17,887 nucleotides of DNA, taken from positions 1-17,887 of the forward strand of contig CABUZD010000027.1 in NCBI GenBank assembly GCA_902495945.1. Reading direction: 5' to 3'. The first letter of the stretch is position 1. Each line of letters begins with the position of its first letter. Shown in pieces: positions 1 through 6,663 of this stretch. Source of the DNA: an uncultured Collinsella sp. Lineage in GTDB: Bacteria; Actinomycetota; Coriobacteriia; Coriobacteriales; Coriobacteriaceae. A program made the translations under genes and the position numbers. The notes beneath the pieces were generated by a model. That model was not told where the DNA came from and did not search any database. It saw only the letters and a list, made by a program, of their open reading frames with translations.

Positions 1-203
1 AGGGTCTCATCTACAAGGGCGTCATCGGCACGTACCTGCACGGGCCGGCGCTGCCCAAGAACCCCGAACTCGCCGACTGGCTGATCGCGCACGCCCTCGA
101 GCGCCGCGGCGATGCGCAGGCCACAGCCCTGCTGCCGCTCAAGCCCCTCGACGACACCTACGAGCACGCCGCCCACGACGCCGCCATGAAGCTCCTCCCC
201 TAA
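1..203 (+). CDS. gatD: Lipid II isoglutaminyl synthase glutaminase subunit GatD, 3' end only
   Basis: Only the last 66 codons are present; the reading frame enters at base 3 and stops with TAA at 201-203. The peptide contains GVIGTYLHGPALPKNPEL, the conserved C-terminal stretch of the CobB/CobQ-like class I glutamine amidotransferases. Its histidine (in YLHGP) is the catalytic partner of the nucleophilic cysteine, which lies outside the window. The wording LPKNPELADWL fits GatD better than cobyric acid synthase. With MurT, GatD amidates the D-glutamate of the lipid II stem peptide in the cytoplasm, using ammonia from glutamine. It should be preceded by murT, which cannot be checked here. A strong terminator follows seven bases after the stop. 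The main alternative is another CobQ-type amidotransferase. Confidence 0.75.
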   Translation, partial: GLIYKGVIGTYLHGPALPKNPELADWLIAHALERRGDAQATALLPLKPLDDTYEHAAHDAAMKLLP

Positions 204-209
204 CACCCC

Positions 210-248
210 AACCACCACAAAGGGGACAGGCACCTTTGTGGTGGTTTT
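210..248 (+). terminator. Rho-independent terminator after gatD
   Basis: A perfect 14-bp inverted repeat (arms 210-223 and 233-246, arm AACCACCACAAAGG) with a 9-nt loop is followed by a short T run. It begins 7 nt after the gatD stop. A related fragment, TGTGGTGGTTTTT, recurs near 436-448, so the hairpin may belong to a dispersed repeat family as well as serving as a terminator. Confidence 0.75.
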
Positions 249-265
249 GACCCGTCCCAACGGTT

Positions 266-404
266 TGTCTCAATCTGTAACATCTAGACCGTTAAAAGTC
301 GTCTTACTGTTACAGAATGAGATGTTCGTCCCGACGCCTGCCTTTTGTCTCGATCTGTAACAGATAGAGCCGATTTGCCCGCCCAGATGTTACAGATTGA
401 GATG
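266..404. repeat. Four alternating copies of a TCTCAATCTGTAACA-type motif
   Basis: Copies lie at 267-285 (plus: GTCTCAATCTGTAACATCT), 309-324 (minus orientation: GTTACAGAATGAGATG), 346-365 (plus: TGTCTCGATCTGTAACAGAT) and 385-404 (minus: AGATGTTACAGATTGAGATG). They alternate in orientation and form two head-to-head pairs in the 300-base gap between gatD and tRNA-Glu. No open reading frame here looks real. The function is unknown; a set of regulator sites or a relic of a palindromic repeat are both possible. Confidence 0.7.
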
Positions 405-464
405 TTTGAAGATCGGGATAGAGAGCCAGCTCCTATGTGGTGGTTTTTCAGTTTGCCAACGATA

Positions 465-493
465 TGTGAACGGCTAAAAAAGTCTGCTATACT
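465..493 (+). promoter_or_regulatory. Probable promoter of tRNA-Glu
   Basis: A good -10 box TATACT lies at 488-493, about 11 bases before the mature tRNA start. The -35 region is weak: TGTGAA at 465-470 gives a 17-bp spacer. The -10 and the position support a promoter; the -35 assignment is uncertain. Confidence 0.5.
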
Positions 494-503
494 CTTTCCC
501 GCT

Positions 504-580
504 GTCCCCATCGTCTAGCGGCCAAGGACGCCACCCTTTCAAGGTGGATATCGCGGGTTCGAATCCCGCTGGGGGCACCA
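504..580 (+). tRNA. tRNA-Glu (anticodon TTC)
   Basis: The 7-bp acceptor stem pairs GTCCCCA (504-510) with TGGGGGC (570-576), with one G-T wobble. The anticodon arm is CCACC-CTTTCAA-GGTGG with anticodon TTC, and the T-arm is GCGGG-TTCGAAT-CCCGC. The discriminator base is A and CCA is encoded at 578-580. It decodes GAA/GAG. A terminator follows directly. The 3' end of this gene (563-581) is repeated 189 bp downstream. Confidence 0.97.
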
Positions 581-592
581 TTTAAATTAAGA

Positions 593-624
593 AGCTCGTT
601 ACCAATTCGGTGACGGGCTTTTTT
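593..624 (+). terminator. Intrinsic terminator of tRNA-Glu
   Basis: An 11-bp stem (593-603 with 609-619, two wobble pairs) closes a loop AATTC and is followed by TTTTT. It starts 13 nt after the tRNA CCA end. A diverged copy with the same loop lies at 782-812. Confidence 0.85.
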
Positions 625-781
625 CTTCCCCAACGCCGGGATTCGAACCCGACAGGGTGCGGAGCTGAGAAAACGCGTGAGCGTTTTCCAGCGCAGCACG
701 CAAGGAGCGGAGCGACGCAGCGGAAGCGGGCGGCGCCAGCCGCACGTGGACATCCCGCTGGGGGCACCATAGAATCTGAGC

Positions 782-812
782 AGCCCGTTATCAATTCGGT
801 AGCGGGCTTTTT
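782..812 (+). terminator. Second, duplicated terminator downstream of the partial tRNA copy
   Basis: The 11-bp stem 782-792/798-808 with loop AATTC and a TTTTT tail sits exactly 189 bp after the first terminator. The paired bases differ from the first copy but keep the pairing, so the structure looks conserved. No intact tRNA precedes it; only the last 19 bases of tRNA-Glu are present at 752-770. Confidence 0.7.
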
Positions 813-873
813 GCTACCGATATGCCGGGATTCGAACCCGACAGGGTGCGGATCCCGGCATCATCGCAAGGCC

Positions 874-1094
874 TGTGGTCAAAAAATGGCAAATATGAGT
901 ACTGTTACCATTTTAGTTACAGCGATTTCATGCCTTCAGAAGGCGATTTAGCCGTCAGGCGTCCTACGGCGGAAAAATTGCAGACGTTCATCGGCTAAGT
1001 ACTTGGACATATGTTGCGTAACAATACATATTTTGTTTGTAAATAATGTTACAGGACTTGTGACAGTACTCATATTTGACGTTTTTTGCCCACA
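874..1094. repeat. Inverted pair of a 35-bp motif (core CAAATATGAGTACTGT)
   Basis: Copy 1 (874-908, plus) and copy 2 (1060-1094, minus) match at 31 of 35 positions, with a shared 16-base core CAAATATGAGTACTGT and an upstream A-run. About 150 bp of A+T-richer DNA lies between them and contains no credible gene. Copy 2 lies about 60 bp beyond the glnA terminator. The arrangement resembles either the ends of a small non-autonomous element or two opposed regulatory sites. Confidence 0.65.
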
Positions 1095-1152
1095 ACCCTT
1101 TATACCTAGGCGAATCGGCGGCAAAACGGGCTTCAAAACGTCCTTCGCAAAC

Positions 1153-1184
1153 AAAAACCGGGGCCCACATGATGCAGACCCCGG
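1153..1184 (-). terminator. Intrinsic terminator of glnA
   Basis: Read on the minus strand, CCGGGGTC pairs with GGGCCCCGG across a 9-10 nt loop and is followed by TTTTTGTTTG. It lies about 30 bp downstream of the glnA stop codon at 1216-1218. Confidence 0.85.
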
Positions 1185-1215
1185 CTCAATACCGTGACGA
1201 TATGTCAGTTACGCC

Positions 1216-3303
1216 CTACACGTAGAACAGGATGTCGTCGTAGGTCGGGACCGGCCAGTAGTCAGCGGCCACGATCTCCTCCATTGCGTCCACGGCGGCA
1301 CGCAGCGCATCCATAGCGGGAACGACCTCGTGTGCATACACATTGGCCTGCTCCTGACCATCGAGGGCCTCGGCCTTCTGATGCACGGCGTCGAGCGCCT
1401 TGATGGAGTCGTTGATGGTGGTGATGCCGTTGCAGAGCTTGTTGAGCGTGTTCTGCTCACACTGCATGGCGGCCTCGGCGCCGGCGGCACGAATAGTCTC
1501 AAGGCCCTTAGCGACCTTGGTGGCATAGGCGGTAATGACCGGGCGATAGGTACGACGCGCCTCGCGAACCATCGTGGTGGCCTCGATGTTCATGAGCTTG
1601 TTGTACTTCTCGAGTTTGCAGTCGTAGCGGCACTGGGCCTCGGCCTTGGTCAGGACACCCGTCTCCTCAAAGAGCGCAATGGCCTTATCGGAAACAAAGG
1701 CGGGCAGGGCGTCGGCCGTGGTCTTGTTGTTGGCAAGGCCGCGCTTCTCGGCCTCGACGGGCCACTCGTCGGAGTAACCGTCGCCGGAGAACAGGATGCG
1801 CTGGTGATCGGTCAGCACCTTCTTGCAGTACTCGAGCGCGGCGTCCTGGAACTTATCCTCGGGCGTACCCTCGAGTGCGTCGGCGAAGGACTTGAGCGAT
1901 TTGGCCACGGCGGCATCGAGCACCAGGTTGGAGTCGGAGACGTTCTGCTCGGAGCCGCAGGCACGGAACTCGAACTTGTTGCCGGTGAAAGCAAACGGGG
2001 AGGTGCGGTTGCGGTCGGTGTTGTCCTGCATCAGCTTGGGCAGGGTATCGGCGCCCAGGTCGAGCACGCCGCGCGTGGCATGGACGGAAGCTTTGCCATC
2101 GATGATCTTCTCGACGACCTCGGTAAGCTGGTCGCCCAGGAAGATGGACATAATCGCCGGAGGAGCCTCGTTGGCGCCCAGACGATGGTCGTTGCCGGCC
2201 GAGGCAACGGAGGCACGCAGGAGCTCCTGATAGTTATCGACGGCCTCGATCACCGCGGTGAGGAAGACGATGAACTGCAGGTTGTCGAGCGGGGTGTCGC
2301 CCGGGTCGAGCAGGTTCTCGGACTCGGTGCCAAGCGACCAGTTGTTGTGCTTGCCCGAACCGTTGATGCCCTCGAAGGGCTTCTCGTGCAGCAGGCAGAC
2401 CAAGTCGTGACGGGAGGCGATGAGCTTCATCTTCTCCATCATGACCAGGTTCTGGTCGATGGCCTCGTTGACCTCGCCATAGACAGGGGCGAGCTCATGC
2501 TGGCAGGGAGCGACCTCGTTGTGCTTGGTCTTGGCGGGAATGCCAAGCGCCCACAGTTCATCGTCCAGGTCCTTCATATAGGCCGAGACGGTAGGGCGGA
2601 TAGCGCCAAAGTAGTGCTCCTCGAGCTCTTGGCCCTTGCAGGGGGCAGCACCAAAGAGGGTGCGGCCGGTGATGACCAGGTCCCTGCGCTTGCGGTAAGC
2701 GTCCTTCTTGATCAGGAAGTACTCCTGCTCATCGCCCACGGAAGGAACGACCTTCTTGGGGGTCTTACCAAACAGCGCCAAAACGCGCTTGGACTCACGC
2801 GAGAGCGCGGTCATGGAGCGCAGCAGCGGGGTCTTCTTGTCCAGGGCCTCGCCCGTGTAGGAGCAGAAGGCCGTGGGGATGCACAGGACATCGTCCTTAA
2901 TGAAGGCGGGGCTGGTAGGATCCCAAGCGGTGTAGCCACGGGCCTCGAAGGTGGCGCGCAGGCCGCCGTTGGGGAAGCTGGAGGCATCCGGCTCGCCCTG
3001 GATGAGGTTCTTGCCCGTAAACTTGGTAATGGCGGTGCCGTCGTGGTTGGGCTCGAGGAAGCTGTCGTGCTTCTCGGAAGTAATGCCCGAAAGCGGCTGG
3101 AACCAGTGCGCGTAGTGCGTCGCGCCCTTGGAGATGGCCCAGACCTTCATGGCGTGGGCAACGGCGTTGGCCACATCCAGGTCGAGCGGCTCACCGTCCT
3201 CGAGGGTTGCAGCAAGGCGCTTCCAAATGTCCTTGGGGAGGTAGTCCTTCATGACTTCCTCAGAGAACACCATGGTCCCGAAGCGGTCAGTAAGATCGGC
3301 CAT
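1216..3303 (-). CDS. glnA: Glutamine synthetase type III
   Basis: The product makes glutamine from glutamate, ammonia and ATP in the cytoplasm. The 695-residue length is that of the GSIII (GlnN) class, far longer than GSI or GSII. Typical GSIII segments are visible: ATHYAHWFQP (61-70), GEPDASSFPNGG (103-114) leading into RATFEARGYTAWDP, a catalytic-core stretch GSGKHNNWSLGT near 313-325, and NRTSPFAFTGNKFEFR near 428. The start is the ATG at 3301-3303, preceded by GGGAG at a suitable distance. An in-frame ATG 63 bp upstream gives an implausible leader peptide, so the shorter form is preferred. The gene stands alone between its own terminator and a candidate promoter/operator. The long open frame on the opposite strand is a codon-bias shadow. 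The symbol glnN is sometimes used for this class. Confidence 0.95.
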   Translation of the reverse strand: MADLTDRFGTMVFSEEVMKDYLPKDIWKRLAATLEDGEPLDLDVANAVAHAMKVWAISKGATHYAHWFQPLSGITSEKHDSFLEPNHDGTAITKFTGKNLIQGEPDASSFPNGGLRATFEARGYTAWDPTSPAFIKDDVLCIPTAFCSYTGEALDKKTPLLRSMTALSRESKRVLALFGKTPKKVVPSVGDEQEYFLIKKDAYRKRRDLVITGRTLFGAAPCKGQELEEHYFGAIRPTVSAYMKDLDDELWALGIPAKTKHNEVAPCQHELAPVYGEVNEAIDQNLVMMEKMKLIASRHDLVCLLHEKPFEGINGSGKHNNWSLGTESENLLDPGDTPLDNLQFIVFLTAVIEAVDNYQELLRASVASAGNDHRLGANEAPPAIMSIFLGDQLTEVVEKIIDGKASVHATRGVLDLGADTLPKLMQDNTDRNRTSPFAFTGNKFEFRACGSEQNVSDSNLVLDAAVAKSLKSFADALEGTPEDKFQDAALEYCKKVLTDHQRILFSGDGYSDEWPVEAEKRGLANNKTTADALPAFVSDKAIALFEETGVLTKAEAQCRYDCKLEKYNKLMNIEATTMVREARRTYRPVITAYATKVAKGLETIRAAGAEAAMQCEQNTLNKLCNGITTINDSIKALDAVHQKAEALDGQEQANVYAHEVVPAMDALRAAVDAMEEIVAADYWPVPTYDDILFYV

Positions 3304-3382
3304 ACGGAACTCCCTTCGTATCGGCACCGCGTGAGAAGCGGTGTTGATTACTAACGAACGAGTCATAGCTTAGGCTCGCCGT

Positions 3383-3427
3383 GTTTCCGCGACATTACCG
3401 TTATGTTGCTGTCGCGAAACCAATCAA
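3383..3427 (-). promoter_or_regulatory. Candidate glnA promoter overlapped by an inverted repeat operator
   Basis: On the minus strand a -35-like TTGATT (3422-3427) and a -10-like CATAAC (3400-3405) are 16 bp apart, about 100 bp before the glnA start. An inverted repeat lies over the spacer and just past the -10: arm GTTTCGCGACA (3410-3420) and arm TGTCGCGGAAAC (3383-3394, one extra base). The position suits a repressor or nitrogen-responsive regulator. The hexamers are only moderate matches, and the cognate regulator is not identifiable. Confidence 0.4.
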
Positions 3428-3514
3428 TGAGGTTACCGCATCACAGCGGCGCTGCCGCCCTTAATGGCCAATCAACTGTATAAATTGCAGACCTCTCCCC
3501 ATAGTTTAAGGGTA

Positions 3515-3590
3515 GTCAATTTGGGATGGGGCTCTATTAACTGGTATTTCGCATCAAATACCATTCAATATAGCCCCATCCTAGATTGAC
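3515..3590. repeat. 76-nt near-perfect hairpin between glnA and metF
   Basis: Arms of 35 nt (3515-3549 and 3556-3590) pair at 32 positions, including two G-T wobbles, with three mismatches and a 6-nt loop CGCATC. The outer stem includes GATGGGGCT against AGCCCCATC. It lies in the divergent region 3304-3729. There is no T run on either side, so it is not an ordinary terminator. It could be a miniature mobile element, a structured leader of metF, or a small RNA. No known riboswitch consensus was recognised. Confidence 0.75.
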
Positions 3591-3729
3591 CGCTCTGTTA
3601 TAGGAAATGCCGATAGCAAAGCATTTTCGATTGGTATCCCCAAATAGCGAGTGAAACTCCACCGTGACACAGTGGTGCTGTAGAATCCTTAAAACACATC
3701 ACACTATTGCGTATCTAAAGGAGCACGAT

Positions 3730-4602
3730 ATGCGCGTCGACGAGGTTTTTAAGCAGGCAGCATCCCAGGGCACCGCACCCGTTTCGTTTGAGATGTTCCC
3801 GCCCAAGGGCGAGCTTACCCTCGACACGGCTCGCGAGGTGGCAGGCAATCTGTGCAAGCTTTCGCCGAGCTTTGTCTCGGTCACCTGCTCTGCCGGCGGC
3901 TCGGGCAACGGCGCCACCACCGCCCCCATCGCACATATGATTACGAGCGAATTCGATACACCCTCGGTGGCACACCTTACCTGTGTGGGCCGCTCGCACG
4001 CCGATATCGCCGCCAAGATCGACGAGTATCGCACCGCCGGCGTTGAAAACATCCTGGCCCTACGTGGTGATCTTCCCGCTGGCGCGACCGAGGACGACAA
4101 GCCCGCCTCTGACTACGCCTACGCCCGCGACCTCATCCCCGAGCTCGTCGACGCCGGCTTTTGTGTGGGCGCCGCAGCCTACCCCGAAGGCCACATTGCC
4201 TGCGAGGATCTCAACCTCTCGGTCGAGCACCTCAAGCAAAAGCAAGACGCCGGCGCGAGCTTCTTTGTGACACAGCTCTTCTTTGATAACGAGTGCTTCT
4301 ATCGCTTCCGCGAGCTTGCCGACAAAGCCGGCATCACCGTGCCTATCACCGCGGGCATCATGCCGTTTATGGGCAAGTCGCAAATCAGCCGCATGGTCTT
4401 TATGTGCGGCGCATCGCTACCCTCCCCCGTCATCAAGATTCTCGCCAAGTACGAGAACGACCCCGAGAGCCTGCAGGCAGCCGGTGTAGATTATGCCGCT
4501 CGTCAGCTTTGCGACCTTAAGGAGCACGGTGCCGACGGTCTGCACCTGTACACTATGAACCGTCCTGCAATCGCCGCGACCATTATGGAGCGCCTGGGGT
4601 AA
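3730..4602 (+). CDS. metF: 5,10-methylenetetrahydrofolate reductase
   Basis: The product reduces 5,10-methylene-THF to 5-methyl-THF with a flavin cofactor, supplying the methyl donor for MetH. The 290-residue TIM-barrel protein shows the family signatures SFEMFPPKG (19-27, with E21 matching the catalytic Glu of E. coli MetF), VTCSAGGSGNG (51-61), HLTCVGRS (82-89), ALRGDLP (110-116, with the flavin-modulating Asp at D114), FVTQLFFDN and ITAGIMPFMG. The start at 3730 is chosen because AAAGGAG sits seven bases upstream. A longer frame from 3664 lacks such a site. The stop overlaps the next start by one base (TAATG), which implies co-translation with the MetH activation gene. No SAM or cobalamin riboswitch pattern was recognised upstream. 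Confidence 0.95.
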   Translation: MRVDEVFKQAASQGTAPVSFEMFPPKGELTLDTAREVAGNLCKLSPSFVSVTCSAGGSGNGATTAPIAHMITSEFDTPSVAHLTCVGRSHADIAAKIDEYRTAGVENILALRGDLPAGATEDDKPASDYAYARDLIPELVDAGFCVGAAAYPEGHIACEDLNLSVEHLKQKQDAGASFFVTQLFFDNECFYRFRELADKAGITVPITAGIMPFMGKSQISRMVFMCGASLPSPVIKILAKYENDPESLQAAGVDYAARQLCDLKEHGADGLHLYTMNRPAIAATIMERLG

Positions 4603-5393
4603 TGGAAAAACCGCACGTCGATACAACCGTTGTTGAAGTGCCGGCCGACCTTGCGTCGCCGGCGCTTTACCGTATCGACGCTGCCCACCGCCCTCGCGTC
4701 GACCGTGCCGAGATGCTGCGGTATCTGGGCTACGGCGGCCAGCAGATTGAGCCCGAGCTGTCGCAGCGTATTGAACTTGTCGTTGAGCGTCTGGAGCTGG
4801 ACATTGAGCCCCGCGGCGTGCGCCGCATATTTGCCATCGATGCCACGGGAGCCGATGAACAGGGCGACCCTTGCATTCGCTTGGTCGGCACCAACGTTGA
4901 GCTGCGCGGTCGCGATATCTATCGCCACCTCAAAGACGCCCGCTTTGCCGCACTCATGGCATGCACCCTCGGCATGGACGCCGAGCGTCGCCTGCGCACC
5001 ACGGGAGCCCAGCAACCCCTGGAAGGCACCGTGCTCGACGCCGCATGCTCTGCCTATGTGGAGGCCGCCGTCGAGCAGATGGACCAGCAGGTCAAGGCTG
5101 CAGCCGCTGCGCACGGGCTCGCCGGCAATTGGCGCTTCAGCCCCGGCTATGGCGACTGCCCGCTCTCTGCCCAGCGCTCGATCGTGGATGCACTCAATGC
5201 CACGCGCCTCATTGGACTTACCGTCACCCCCACCAGCCTGCTCATGCCCACCAAGAGCGTGACCGCTGTGATTGGTCTGTTCGACGGCGAAGTCCACGAC
5301 GCCCAGAGCCGCCCCACCTGCAATATCTGCCGCATGCGCGAGCACTGCCGCTTCCGCGCCGCCCACACCACCTGCTATTCGCATTCTGAATAA
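4602..5393 (+). CDS. Stand-alone methionine synthase (MetH) reactivation-domain protein
   Basis: The 263-residue protein corresponds to the C-terminal AdoMet-binding activation domain of E. coli MetH, encoded separately. Visible signatures are RFSPGYGDCPL (178-188), equivalent to the R-x-x-PGY SAM-binding segment, and SLLMPTKSVTAVIG (212-225), the usual end of the domain. In Thermotoga maritima MetH also lacks this domain and a separate protein supplies it. Here the metH gene downstream likewise stops after the cobalamin domain, so the assignment is mutually supported. The likely role is reductive remethylation of oxidised cob(II)alamin using SAM and an electron donor. A C-terminal cysteine cluster, C240-x2-C243-x5-C249-x8-C258, could hold a metal or Fe-S centre; that is inference. 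It overlaps metF by one base. Confidence 0.88.
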   Translation: MEKPHVDTTVVEVPADLASPALYRIDAAHRPRVDRAEMLRYLGYGGQQIEPELSQRIELVVERLELDIEPRGVRRIFAIDATGADEQGDPCIRLVGTNVELRGRDIYRHLKDARFAALMACTLGMDAERRLRTTGAQQPLEGTVLDAACSAYVEAAVEQMDQQVKAAAAAHGLAGNWRFSPGYGDCPLSAQRSIVDALNATRLIGLTVTPTSLLMPTKSVTAVIGLFDGEVHDAQSRPTCNICRMREHCRFRAAHTTCYSHSE

Positions 5394-5502
5394 AATGTCA
5401 ATTGATGGCACGGTATCGAGGGAATCTCATTTGTAAGTAAGCGGATGTCCTCACAAACAAGTACCATAAGATGCCAAACAACAACTATCTGAAAGCCAGT
5501 AC
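5394..5502 (+). other. Left junction of the DNA-methyltransferase cassette
   Basis: This 109-bp A+T-rich stretch separates the MetH-activation gene from the DNA methyltransferase. It contains an imperfect inverted pair TTTGTAAG (near 5429) and CTCACAAA (near 5450), which could be an operator for a controller. No convincing promoter, direct target-site duplication or controller gene was found. It marks the change from G+C-rich to G+C-poorer DNA. Confidence 0.4.
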
Positions 5503-6663
5503 ATGCACAACATTCTGCAGTTCTCGCCACAACTAACCGCGCTTGAGTTTTTTTCAGGCATTGGCTTGGCTCGTGCCGGCATGGCAAAAGCCGGAATCAA
5601 AACAATCTGGGCAAATGACATAGACCATACTAAATGCGCCATGTACAGCCAGTGTTGGGGCGATGAGCATCTAGTCGAGCAGGATGTCCACACACTCGAC
5701 CCCGACCTAATACCCCAAGCCGACATCGCATGGGCGTCAAGCCCTTGCACAAACTTATCTCTCGCGGGAAACAGGGAAGGACTTATCTCTGGCAAAGAGT
5801 CCAGTGCGTTCTTTGGCTTTATTAAGGCCATCGAAGGAATGGGCGATCGTGCCCCGCGGGCACTTGTTCTCGAAAACGTCATCGGCCTTGCCACGTCTAA
5901 TAACAGTGATGACTTTAGACTCGTTTGCCAGGAATTCAATCGTTTAGGTTATTCATGTGACGCTTATTTTATCGATGCACGGCACTGGCTTCCCCAGTCA
6001 CGCCCCCGCATGTTTGTCGTCGGATTAAAAAACCCTCTTCCCAACAGCCGACTCGATTCCTCGCTTCGACCTGAAAAAGTCTCCTGGATTCACTCCGACC
6101 CTTCACTCATTACGCACGTCTCTCACCTAAACGAGCCGAGCCCACTTCGCATGACGGGCCTTGCAACGGTTGTTGAAAGTATTCCCGAGGACGACAAGCG
6201 TTGGTGGAACAAAAACCAAGTACAAGCATTTATCGACTCACTTGCACCGCATCAAGCAGAGCGCCTTCAGCGCTTCTTAAATGCCAAAGAAAAAATTGTT
6301 CGCACTGCTTACCGTCGCACGCGATCAGGCGTTGTGCGCTGGGAAATCCGTGAAGAAGAAATTGCCGGATGTCTAAGAACGGCTCGCGGCGGCTCATCAA
6401 GACAGGCAGTCGTTATATGCGAAAACGGAAAGATAGAAGTTCGCTGGATGACTGGAACTGAATACGCCCGTCTCCAAGGTGCTGACTCATGTCAGTTTAG
6501 CGGCTTCTCGGATGCTCAGATTCGCTACGCATTCGGCGATGCAGTTGCCGTGCCAGTTGTCACTTGGCTTATAAAAAATGCAGTCAAGCCCGCGCTCATG
6601 TCTTCAAGGAACGGAGTGAACAATAATGGAAATGACCAATTGCTCCTTGAGCGAGCCCGATAA
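5503..6663 (+). CDS. DNA (cytosine-5) methyltransferase of a probable type II R-M system
   Basis: The product transfers a methyl group from SAM to C5 of cytosine in DNA. All main motifs occur in canonical order in the 386 residues: motif I ALEFFSGIG (13-21), motif IV SSPC with the catalytic Cys at C82, motif VI ENV (124-126), motif VIII QSRPR (165-169), a target-recognition region around 190-300, then motif IX/X residues RLQG and FGDAVAVPV near the end. The small size and single set of motifs fit type II. Its last 38 bases overlap the start of the next gene, the usual layout of a methyltransferase with its cognate nuclease. Base composition is visibly lower in G+C than metF or metH, suggesting acquisition. 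The recognition sequence cannot be predicted from this. Confidence 0.93.
   Translation: MHNILQFSPQLTALEFFSGIGLARAGMAKAGIKTIWANDIDHTKCAMYSQCWGDEHLVEQDVHTLDPDLIPQADIAWASSPCTNLSLAGNREGLISGKESSAFFGFIKAIEGMGDRAPRALVLENVIGLATSNNSDDFRLVCQEFNRLGYSCDAYFIDARHWLPQSRPRMFVVGLKNPLPNSRLDSSLRPEKVSWIHSDPSLITHVSHLNEPSPLRMTGLATVVESIPEDDKRWWNKNQVQAFIDSLAPHQAERLQRFLNAKEKIVRTAYRRTRSGVVRWEIREEEIAGCLRTARGGSSRQAVVICENGKIEVRWMTGTEYARLQGADSCQFSGFSDAQIRYAFGDAVAVPVVTWLIKNAVKPALMSSRNGVNNNGNDQLLLERAR

Larger units (their letters stand above)
563..851 (+). repeat. Two 100-bp direct repeats at a 189-bp offset around an 89-bp structured spacer
   Basis: Blocks 563-662 and 752-851 are collinear without gaps. Both begin with ATCCCGCTGGGGGCACCAT (tRNA-Glu 3' end) and carry a terminator hairpin with loop AATTC at the same offset. 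Both end with an identical 28-bp segment (635-662 and 824-851) containing a T-arm-like CGGGATTCGAACCCG, read on the minus strand. Interior bases differ while the ends are identical. The spacer 663-751 is unrelated to the tRNA body. It contains a 12-bp hairpin with GTGA loop (664-692, one bulged A) and a 5-bp GCGGC/GCCGC hairpin (730-743). It is most easily explained as a relic of integration or recombination at the tRNA 3' end. Confidence 0.75.

Noticed and set aside
266..404. CRISPR array
   Set aside because: The repeats are short, alternate in orientation and have unequal spacing; there are no spacers of uniform length and no cas genes.
752..770. A second tRNA gene ending in GGGGGCACCA
   Set aside because: Only the last 19 bases match tRNA-Glu. 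The preceding 89 bp cannot form the acceptor, D and anticodon arms, so it is a fragment, not a gene.
487..951. Short open frames over the tRNA-Glu region with peptides such as PSGIRTRDIHLERVAS or RDSNPTGCG
   Set aside because: These are translations of tRNA T-arm sequence and its repeats, a known source of spurious small proteins.
1330..3354. 674-codon open frame on the plus strand
   Set aside because: It is fully antisense to the well-supported glnA, has low-complexity Leu/Gly/Val-rich composition and no family motif. Such frames are common opposite G+C-rich genes.
3591..3729. SAM, cobalamin or T-box riboswitch upstream of metF
   Set aside because: I looked for the conserved box sequences of these classes and found none. 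The only strong structure is the simple long hairpin at 3515-3590.
4503..5411. 302-codon open frame on the minus strand
   Set aside because: It is antisense to metF and the MetH-activation gene, both of which have clear motifs, and its translation resembles no protein I know.
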